Source of the DNA: Bacteroidales bacterium UBA6401
GTDB lineage: Bacteria; Bacteroidota; Bacteroidia; Bacteroidales; UBA932
Assembly (NCBI GenBank): GCA_002438635.1
Contig: DJPX01000020.1
Span: forward strand, 26,238 to 90,237
Reading direction: 5' to 3'
Length of the DNA stretch: 64,000 nucleotides
The notes under the pieces were generated by a model. It did not search any database and had not been told where the DNA came from. It saw nothing but the letters and a program-made list of their open reading frames with translations. Positions 58,532-64,000 of the stretch are shown here, piece after piece. The stretch's first letter is position 1. Every line of letters begins with the position of its first letter. Both the position numbers and the translations under genes were made by a program.

Positions 58532-58944
58532 AAACAGATTTAACTAAAATCCTGACTGTTTCAGGACACAGAGGGTTATTTCTTTATGTAGCCCAGGCGA
58601 GAAATGGGGTTATAGCCGAATCGTTAAGTGATAAAAAAAGGATGGTTTTTGATGCAAAGAGCCGTATAACGACCCTTGCCGATATTGCTATCTACACTCA
58701 AACGGAAGAGTTAAAGCTCTCAGAAGTATTTTTAGCATTACAGAAGGTTTTGGACGGAAAAGAGGCTCCTAGCGCCAAGTCTTCAGACGAAGAACTTAAG
58801 TCTTTATTCTTAAAGGCTATTCCAGATTACGACCCGGACAGATTTTACATTTCTCATATGAAAAAAGTGGTGGAATGGTATAATGAGTTGTTAAAATATG
58901 CGTCTTTGGACTTTGAAACTGAAGACAAAAAGGATGAAGCATAG
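58528..58944 (+). CDS. DUF5606 domain protein
   Basis: A 138-residue cytosolic protein of a family found in Bacteroidota, with the N-terminal signature LTKILTVSGHRGLFLYVAQARNGVIAESL and ending in an acidic tail (FETEDKKDEA). There is no membrane segment and no catalytic motif that I recognise. The start overlaps coaE by four bases and its end overlaps the rimO start by 11 bases. Function unknown. Confidence 0.82.
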   Translation: MKTDLTKILTVSGHRGLFLYVAQARNGVIAESLSDKKRMVFDAKSRITTLADIAIYTQTEELKLSEVFLALQKVLDGKEAPSAKSSDEELKSLFLKAIPDYDPDRFYISHMKKVVEWYNELLKYASLDFETEDKKDEA

Positions 58945-60241
58945 CATAAGGACTTTAACACTGGGTTGCTCTAAGAATAGAGTAGACACAGAACATCTCG
59001 TCTCCCAATTGGGAGACGATTTTCAAGTTATAGAAGAAAATGAAACGAATAAGCCGGTAGATTATTTGTTGATAAATACTTGTGGCTTTATAGGAGATGC
59101 AAAGCAGGAGAGTATAGATGCTATATTGGACTCGGTAGAGCAGAAAAGGAGGGGAGAAATAGGGCAGATATTGGTGTTCGGATGTTTGTCCGAGCGTTAT
59201 AAGACAGAGATGCCTGAACTTATTCCAGAGGTGGATGCTTGGTTTGGCGCCAGGGATATAGAACCGATATTAAAGTACCTGGGTGTTAAGCCAGATCATT
59301 CATTGATGAAATATAGAAAGCCTACGGAATGTGGTCCGGGTACAGCATATTTGAAAATATCTGAAGGCTGTGATCGTAGGTGCTCTTATTGTGCAATTCC
59401 GCATATAAGAGGAGCGCATAAGTCCGTCCCTATGGAGGAATTGGTGGAAGAGGCTAAGGTTTTGGCTTCGCGTGGAGTTAAAGAATTGATTTTGATTGCG
59501 CAGGATACCACATATTATGGACTTGACCTTTATCACCATAGAGCATTGGCCGAGCTTATTGAAAAGCTTTCAGCTATTCCGGAAATAAAATGGATTAGGA
59601 TACATTATTCCTATCCTGATGATTTTCCCGAGGACGTATTGGCACAGATGGCCAATAATCCTAAGGTGTGCAAATATTTGGATATACCGCTTCAGCATAT
59701 CAGCGATGTGGTCCTATCTAAAATGAGAAGGCATGTAGATAGCAAGTGGACAAGAGAGTTGGTCGCTCGCTTGCGTGAAGAAGTTAGTGGCGTTGTGCTA
59801 CGAACGACTATGATCGTAGGGCATCCAGGTGAGGGCGATAAGGAATTTGAAGAATTACTTGAATTCTGCCGCCAGGCTCGATTCGAAAGGCTGGGTGCGT
59901 TCAAATATAGTGAAGAAGAGGGAACGTATGGAGCACTTCATTATAAGGACGAAGTAAGTGAAGATATAAAGCAGCAGCGATACGATGCATTAATGGAGCA
60001 GCAGAGCGAGATATCCTACGAGTATAATACAAGTCGCATAGGAAATGAACTTGAAGTGATTGTGGATGATTATGCGGATGGGAAGTTGATTTGCCGTAGT
60101 CAGTACGAAAGTCCTGAAGTGGATGGAGAGATAATAGTCAGTGTTCCTAAGGGTGTAGATGCTGAAAAATTGTTAGGTAATTTTATTAAGGTAAAGGTAG
60201 TAGCTGCGGATCTTTATGATTTAGTGGCCGAAATGATATAA
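58934..60241 (+). CDS. rimO: RimO, ribosomal protein S12 methylthiotransferase
   Basis: A 435-residue radical-SAM enzyme that adds a methylthio group to an Asp of ribosomal protein S12. The N-terminal UPF0004 domain has TLGCSKNRVDTEHL with the first cluster Cys, NTCGFIGDAK and VFGCLSERY. The radical SAM cluster is CDRRCSYCAIPHIRG. The C-terminal TRAM domain covers about residues 375-435. The TLGCSKNRVD start distinguishes RimO from MiaB. Start is ATG 58934, which overlaps the DUF5606 gene; a longer frame is unlikely. Its 3' end lies only a few bases from the convergent RNase P RNA gene. Confidence 0.95.
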   Translation: MKHSIRTLTLGCSKNRVDTEHLVSQLGDDFQVIEENETNKPVDYLLINTCGFIGDAKQESIDAILDSVEQKRRGEIGQILVFGCLSERYKTEMPELIPEVDAWFGARDIEPILKYLGVKPDHSLMKYRKPTECGPGTAYLKISEGCDRRCSYCAIPHIRGAHKSVPMEELVEEAKVLASRGVKELILIAQDTTYYGLDLYHHRALAELIEKLSAIPEIKWIRIHYSYPDDFPEDVLAQMANNPKVCKYLDIPLQHISDVVLSKMRRHVDSKWTRELVARLREEVSGVVLRTTMIVGHPGEGDKEFEELLEFCRQARFERLGAFKYSEEEGTYGALHYKDEVSEDIKQQRYDALMEQQSEISYEYNTSRIGNELEVIVDDYADGKLICRSQYESPEVDGEIIVSVPKGVDAEKLLGNFIKVKVVAADLYDLVAEMI

Positions 60242-60243
60242 AG

Positions 60244-60559
60244 AAGGTGGAACCATAAGCCGGTTTCTGTTTTATTTCGTCATTTATCTTCGCAACCTAC
60301 CCCCTGACATCGGGCGGGCAGCCCTCGCTTGTCAGTATATTTGGTTTTGCAAGTCGCAGTGCCATACCCGGATAACATCACTGCTATCTGTCGTGAGCTT
60401 TTACCTCGCGTTTTCACCTTTTCCGCTAATGCGGTAGTTTTTTTCTGTTACGGCGCTCGTAAAGTTACCTCTACCTGCGATTTCCGCAGTGCGATGCCCT
60501 TTCTTGTCCGGACTTTCCTCAGTCACATGCACTTGACCGCGACGAATCGTCCCACCTTC
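60244..60559 (-). ncRNA. rnpB: RNase P RNA (class A)
   Basis: Read on the minus strand, about 316 bases begin with AAGGTGGGACGATTCG and end with the matching TGGTTCCACCTT. The conserved parts are present: GAGGAAAGTCCGGAC near the 5' end, the CR-IV/V segments, and ACAGAAACCGGCTTA near the 3' end. This is the catalytic RNA that matures tRNA 5' ends. It explains the whole 362-base gap between rimO and the glutaminyl cyclase gene. It is convergent with rimO, and no T-run follows its 3' end. Confidence 0.95.
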
Positions 60560-60570
60560 AAAGAATGCTG

Positions 60571-60578
60571 CAAAGTTA
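60571..60578 (-). promoter_or_regulatory. -7 box for rnpB
   Basis: On the minus strand TAACTTTG matches TAnnTTTG, 11 bases before the RNA 5' end. No clear -33 element is seen. Confidence 0.55.
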
Positions 60579-60603
60579 TTATTTTTTTATGTAATTTTAG
60601 AGT

Positions 60604-61359
60604 ATGAAAAGTTATTTTGTCACTCTTCTCTGCTTTTTAGGTTGTATTTTTACTTGCAACGCGCAGGTAAAGCATTATAAAGCCCATATAGTTAATTCGT
60701 TTCCTCACGATGTGCATAGTTACACGCAAGGGCTTTTTTTTGAGGCAGATACATTATACGAAAGTGCGGGACTTTATGGAAGTTCTTCTTTTCGCAAGGT
60801 GGATTTGAATACTGGGGATGCTCTAGTTAAAATTCCATTTAAAAAGAAGTATTTTGTCGAGGGCTCGGTTATGCTGGATGGGAACCTTTATGTCCTGACA
60901 TGGACTAATAAGGTGATATTTGTCTATGATGCCGCTACTCTAGAATATAAAAGTACATATTCATATCCTCGCGAAGGATGGGGACTTACAACAGATGGAC
61001 GGCGGCTTATCTCCAGTGATGGGACATCAAAATTATATTTTCTCTCGCCCGATTTGAAATTGGAGCGGGTGCTGAATGTGACTCTAAATGGGAAGGCTGT
61101 TCGCCTCTTAAACGAATTGGAATGGATAGATGGTCGCATCTGGGCCAACGTTTACACCTCCGATCTAATCGTTATCATAAACCCTGAAACAGGTAGAGTC
61201 GAATCAATAGTCGATTGTGAGGGTTTGTTGCCCGATTCATTGCGCACTTCCGATACGGACGTTTTGAATGGGATAGCGGTTAATTCAAAGGGGGAAATCT
61301 ATGTGACGGGGAAAAATTGGCCCAAACTATATCAAATAAGTCTTGTGGAAGAAAAATAA
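60604..61359 (+). CDS. Glutaminyl-peptide cyclotransferase, plant/bacterial beta-propeller type
   Basis: A 251-residue secreted enzyme (signal YFVTLLCFLGCIFTCNAQ) that turns N-terminal glutamine of peptides into pyroglutamate. The five-bladed propeller signatures are visible: YTQGLFFEADTLYESAGLYGSS, YPREGWGLTTDGRRL, LNELEWIDGRIWANVY and DVLNGIAVNSKGEIYVTGKNW. It should act in the periplasm. It fits the group of peptide-processing enzymes in this window. The promoter of the next transcription unit lies in its last codons. Confidence 0.9.
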   Translation: MKSYFVTLLCFLGCIFTCNAQVKHYKAHIVNSFPHDVHSYTQGLFFEADTLYESAGLYGSSSFRKVDLNTGDALVKIPFKKKYFVEGSVMLDGNLYVLTWTNKVIFVYDAATLEYKSTYSYPREGWGLTTDGRRLISSDGTSKLYFLSPDLKLERVLNVTLNGKAVRLLNELEWIDGRIWANVYTSDLIVIINPETGRVESIVDCEGLLPDSLRTSDTDVLNGIAVNSKGEIYVTGKNWPKLYQISLVEEK

Positions 61360-61373
61360 TAGGGTTATATTTG
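61342..61373 (+). promoter_or_regulatory. Promoter of the TPP-controlled receptor
   Basis: CTTG (61342-61345), a 20-base spacer and TATATTTG (61366-61373) fit the Bacteroidota consensus. It overlaps the end of the glutaminyl cyclase gene and starts transcription just before the riboswitch. Confidence 0.75.
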
Positions 61374-61383
61374 CGGCCAATAA

Positions 61384-61479
61384 ATGCGGGGGTACTTCTC
61401 AGGCTGGTGCCTGGAGGTTGAGAGAGTCCCATTGAACCTGATACGGATAATGCCGTCGTAGGGAATGCTTCTCCATAGG
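61384..61479 (+). promoter_or_regulatory. TPP (thiamine pyrophosphate) riboswitch
   Basis: The conserved aptamer core is readable: TTGAGAGAGTCCC in the pyrimidine-sensing arm, then GAACCTGATACGG, ATAATGCCG and CGTAGGGAATGC in the pyrophosphate arm, closed by a weak P1 formed by ATGCGGGG and CTTCTCCAT. It binds TPP and turns down expression when thiamine is plentiful. The downstream expression platform is the hairpin at 61497-61520. Confidence 0.93.
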
Positions 61480-61496
61480 TCGATTGTACCTTGCCC

Positions 61497-61534
61497 CTTG
61501 CGTAATTTGTATTATGCGAGGTTTTTTGTTTTTT
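61497..61534 (+). terminator. Riboswitch terminator overlapping the receptor start codon
   Basis: CTTGCGTAAT (61497-61506) pairs throughout with ATTATGCGAG (61511-61520, two G-T pairs) around loop TTGT, followed by TTTTTTGTTTTTT (61522-61534). It looks like an intrinsic terminator. The ATG of the receptor (61514-61516) is inside the 3' arm, so the same stem may also hide the start codon. Confidence 0.8.
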
Positions 61535-63763
61535 ATGTGTGTGGCCACTCTTGCCACCCAAATAGGTTTTGCTCAAGATAACGAGCACGATGAAAAAGTA
61601 GAGGAAAGGTTAGATAGTGTGGTTGTTACTGCTTCACGCGCAGGAAAAAATACTCCTATGACTTACTCTATGATTAGTGGAAAGACTCTTCAAGAACAGT
61701 CTCCACTGAATTCCATTCCTATGAGTCTGTCGCTTCAGCCTTCTGTGATAGCGTCTAACGAAGGTGGTACCGGTATAGGTTATTCAAAGTTAAGAGTACG
61801 TGGCTCAAAAGGCTCCCAGATTAATGTGACTCTTAACGGAATTACGCTTAACGATGCGGAGTCTCAGGAAGTTTTCTGGGTAAATATTCCTTCACTTGCC
61901 AATATGCTTTCTTCCGTCCAGCTGCAAAGGGGATTGGGTACTTCGGCAAGTGGTGCAGGAGCATTTGGTGCCAGTATAAATATGAGTACCACTTCATTAT
62001 ATCCTAAGGCTGGGGGTAGGGTGGATATTTCAAGAGGGGCTTGGAACACTATGACTACAAGCGCCAGCATTGGCACAGGACTATTAGCAAATGGATTCTA
62101 TGCCAATTTTGCCTATTCTAAAAACACTACGGACGGCTATATTCGTAATGCATACGGCGATGTGCAGTCAGCTCTTGCCGTCTTAGGCTGGATGAACGCA
62201 CGCAATTCTGTTCGTCTTACCTATCTAATGGGCAATCAGCATACTGGTATAACTTGGGAGGGAATATCTCGCTCTGCATTGGAAAAGGATAGGCGATATA
62301 ACCCTGCAGGAGAGTACTATGATAGCTTCGGGAATGTGCATTATTACGATAATGAGAGCGATAATTACACTCAACATCACCTTCAGCTTAATTATACTCA
62401 CCAGTTTAACACGGAATGGACTTGGACCTCTACGTTAAATTACACTAAGGGCGATGGATATTATGACCAATATAAAGCAAATAAAAAGCTTACAAAGTAT
62501 GGTCTGTCTTCTCCGGTGATTATTGATGGAGTTGAATATAAGAAGGGTGATTTTATCACGAATAAGAATATGGATAACTCCTATTATGTCCTTAATTCTG
62601 GTCTGCACTTCTTGAAAAAAGCTTTCAATATGGACTTGGGACTTAGCGCTTCATTATACGATGGGGATCACTTCGGTAGCGTCAAATGGTGCAGTCTTCT
62701 GGGTGATATGGATCACAGATGGTACACGAATAATGGTTTGAAAAAAGATATTTCTGTATTTGTTAAGGGGGAATACACTTTTCTTTCGCACTGGACTGCA
62801 TATCTTGATTTGCAGTATAGAGGGATTTCCCTTGATATGACTGGCGTGGATGACGAGTTTTCAGATTTGAATTACTCTACTAAGTGGTCCTTTTTTAATC
62901 CGCGCTTTGGCTTAACTTTTACTCCGGCCGTAGGGCATAAAGCATATTTGAGCGCTGCTGTGGGCCATAGAGAGCCTGGCAGAAGCGATATCAAAGAGGT
63001 GATAGAAAGTAACAATGCGGGAGGTGAACGCGCGGAACTCTCTCCCGAGAAGATGTTAGATTTTGAATTAGGCTATGAGTACACTTCTTCACGCTTTGCT
63101 GCCGGAGTAAATTTTTATGCTATGGAGTATTGGGATATGCTCTTGGAGACGGGGCGCTTATCTTCAGTTGGTTATGCTCTTAAGGAAAATGTTGGGCGTG
63201 CGTGGCGTAGGGGAATAGAACTTAGTGGCAGATGGACTATAATCCCATCATGGAGTGTATATGCCAATATGACATTAAGTACAAATAAAATAAAGTCCTT
63301 TACCGCCTATGTGTCGAAGTATGATAATATGAATGATTGGAATCCAACGTGCCAATTAGAAGAGCATTACGATAATACTACCATGCTAATGTCTCCTTCT
63401 GTCATATCTTCTATAGGAACTTCTGTAAGGCCTTTCGCTTTTTATGCTCCACTTTCTGATTTAGAGTTTAGATTCGATGGTAAATTCGTCGGAAAGCAGT
63501 ATTGGGACAATACACAGAGCGACGATCGTAGTCTGCCTGCATATTTCGTGGCAGATGCTTCTTTGTCGAAAGCGTTTAAAATAAAGGGCGACAGTACATT
63601 TTCGCTTGGACTGTATGTCAATAATCTGTTTAATAATATGTATTGCGCTGATGCATGGGTGGCTCGTTATTACTTTGAAGCAGAAAAGACATATTCACAG
63701 GATGAGGGCTTGTTCCCACAGGCGCCCATGTCATGTATGTTAAGGGCAGTGTATAATTTTTAG
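61514..63763 (+). CDS. TonB-dependent outer-membrane receptor, probably for thiamine or a precursor
   Basis: A 749-residue TonB-dependent receptor. It has a signal peptide (MRGFLFFMCVATLATQIGFAQ), a TonB-box-like segment (DSVVVTASRAG), a plug domain (about 50-160, with LRVRGSKGSQINVTLNGI) and a 22-strand barrel ending in AVYNF. It lacks the carboxypeptidase-like N-terminal domain of SusC proteins. The TPP riboswitch directly before it implies thiamine-related uptake, as for the TPP-regulated outer-membrane receptor of Bacteroides. No inner-membrane thiamine transporter follows in the window. Start taken at ATG 61514, which gives a proper signal peptide; ATG 61535 is an alternative. Confidence 0.88.
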   Translation: MRGFLFFMCVATLATQIGFAQDNEHDEKVEERLDSVVVTASRAGKNTPMTYSMISGKTLQEQSPLNSIPMSLSLQPSVIASNEGGTGIGYSKLRVRGSKGSQINVTLNGITLNDAESQEVFWVNIPSLANMLSSVQLQRGLGTSASGAGAFGASINMSTTSLYPKAGGRVDISRGAWNTMTTSASIGTGLLANGFYANFAYSKNTTDGYIRNAYGDVQSALAVLGWMNARNSVRLTYLMGNQHTGITWEGISRSALEKDRRYNPAGEYYDSFGNVHYYDNESDNYTQHHLQLNYTHQFNTEWTWTSTLNYTKGDGYYDQYKANKKLTKYGLSSPVIIDGVEYKKGDFITNKNMDNSYYVLNSGLHFLKKAFNMDLGLSASLYDGDHFGSVKWCSLLGDMDHRWYTNNGLKKDISVFVKGEYTFLSHWTAYLDLQYRGISLDMTGVDDEFSDLNYSTKWSFFNPRFGLTFTPAVGHKAYLSAAVGHREPGRSDIKEVIESNNAGGERAELSPEKMLDFELGYEYTSSRFAAGVNFYAMEYWDMLLETGRLSSVGYALKENVGRAWRRGIELSGRWTIIPSWSVYANMTLSTNKIKSFTAYVSKYDNMNDWNPTCQLEEHYDNTTMLMSPSVISSIGTSVRPFAFYAPLSDLEFRFDGKFVGKQYWDNTQSDDRSLPAYFVADASLSKAFKIKGDSTFSLGLYVNNLFNNMYCADAWVARYYFEAEKTYSQDEGLFPQAPMSCMLRAVYNF

Positions 63764-63796
63764 TCTAAAATCTGTGGGAATAAAATTCTTAAAAAA

Positions 63797-63827
63797 TTTG
63801 TAAATCCAAATTAATTACCTATATTTG
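63797..63827 (+). promoter_or_regulatory. Promoter for tRNA-Phe
   Basis: TTTG (63797-63800), a 19-base spacer and TATATTTG (63820-63827) are an exact match to the Bacteroidota consensus, 14 bases before the tRNA. Confidence 0.8.
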
Positions 63828-63841
63828 TATTCCCAAACGAT

Positions 63842-63914
63842 GGTGCCATAGCTCAGTTGGTAGAGCAAAGGACTGAAAATCCTTGTGTCCCTAGTTCGAT
63901 TCTCGGTGGCACCA
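63842..63914 (+). tRNA. tRNA-Phe (anticodon GAA)
   Basis: A full cloverleaf: acceptor GGTGCCA/TGGCACC, D stem GCTC/GAGC with loop AGTTGGTA, anticodon stem AAGGA/TCCTT with loop CTGAAAA (GAA), and T loop TTCGATT. CCA is not encoded. The T stem CCTAG/CTCGG contains a T-C mismatch at position 51-63, which is unusual. The gene has its own promoter and terminator. Confidence 0.93.
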
Positions 63915-63917
63915 CAG

Positions 63918-63950
63918 AAAACCCTCGCAGATACGCTCTGCGGGGGTTTT
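63918..63950 (+). terminator. Intrinsic terminator of tRNA-Phe
   Basis: AAAACCCTCGCAGA (63918-63931) pairs with TCTGCGGGGGTTTT (63937-63950, one T-G pair) around a 5-base loop. The T-tract is short but follows directly. After it, only about 50 featureless bases remain in the window. Confidence 0.85.
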
Positions 63951-64000
63951 GGGTTAATTTTTGCTTATGTAAATTGTGGTATAATTGCCAAAAACGGTTG

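Noticed and set aside
60329..60607. A 92-codon open frame between rimO and the glutaminyl cyclase gene
   Set aside because: It lies inside the RNase P RNA, whose conserved elements are read clearly on the other strand.
1..64000. CRISPR arrays, insertion sequences, prophage, toxin-antitoxin or anti-phage defence genes
   Set aside because: No direct-repeat arrays, transposases, integrases or known defence domains were seen in any frame; the window reads as core chromosome.

Overview
The window is a gene-dense stretch of chromosome from a member of the Bacteroidota, most likely order Bacteroidales. The evidence is the recurring promoter type (a TTTG-like -33 element about 18-22 bases before TAnnTTTG), weak Shine-Dalgarno sites, and family signatures typical of the phylum: a DUF3276/Pur-alpha-like protein, a DUF5606 protein, a 300-residue NusB, PotA with an enlarged C-terminus, a nucleoside kinase of the Bacteroides type, and SDR threonine dehydrogenase paired with Kbl. 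No phage, transposon, CRISPR array or obvious island was seen. Both ends cut through the chromosome; the first gene is incomplete at its 5' end.

Layout. 1-3.8 kb: end of an Omp85-type outer-membrane protein, nucleoside kinase, GrpE, DnaJ, ribosomal protein L19, then tRNA-Arg(ACG). 4-8 kb: M13 lipoprotein peptidase, GNAT acetyltransferase, ROK repressor. 8-15 kb: an orphan membrane sensor, a RecD2-like helicase, dipeptidyl peptidase IV, phosphohexomutase, and Nth/FtsE on the other strand. 15.2-28 kb: a long plus-strand run of a TPR protein, an outer-membrane barrel, GyrB, a 7TM-HD hydrolase (PgpH type), a short trigger factor, Tdh-Kbl threonine catabolism and an exported unknown. 28-31 kb: M20 dipeptidase and a prolyl-tripeptidyl-peptidase-like enzyme. 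31-39 kb: a helicase-dead PriA relative, then a minus-strand operon of outer-membrane protein, PotA, PotB, PotC, PotD and a methyltransferase. 39-47 kb: NAD synthetase, a lipoprotein and an RND efflux system. 47-51 kb: Wza/Wzc/CpsB-type polysaccharide export and control genes. 51-60 kb: a coiled-coil protein, ZapA, probable 6S RNA, RNase Y, two tandem purine nucleoside phosphorylases, DUF3276, then nusB-yajC-ybbR-coaE-DUF5606-rimO and RNase P RNA. 60.6-64 kb: glutaminyl cyclase, a TPP riboswitch controlling a TonB-dependent receptor, and tRNA-Phe.

How the genes work together. Most of the window is housekeeping. A secondary theme is use of peptides and amino acids: M13 peptidase, DPP IV, a tripeptidyl peptidase relative, an M20 dipeptidase, glutaminyl cyclase, threonine breakdown to glycine plus acetyl-CoA, and polyamine uptake. 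This suggests, but does not prove, a peptide-using lifestyle.

The most unusual signals are: a PriA homologue that has lost the Walker A, zinc-finger and arginine-finger regions; a trigger factor with no room for its prolyl-isomerase domain; a TPP riboswitch whose terminator hairpin contains the start codon and whose U-tract encodes the signal peptide; tandem PNPs that differ at the residue setting 6-oxo versus 6-amino purine choice; and a polyamine operon with its own outer-membrane protein and a C-terminally anchored PotD. Starts were moved downstream of the longest reading frame where the longer start was a rare codon, overlapped the previous gene or preceded a promoter.
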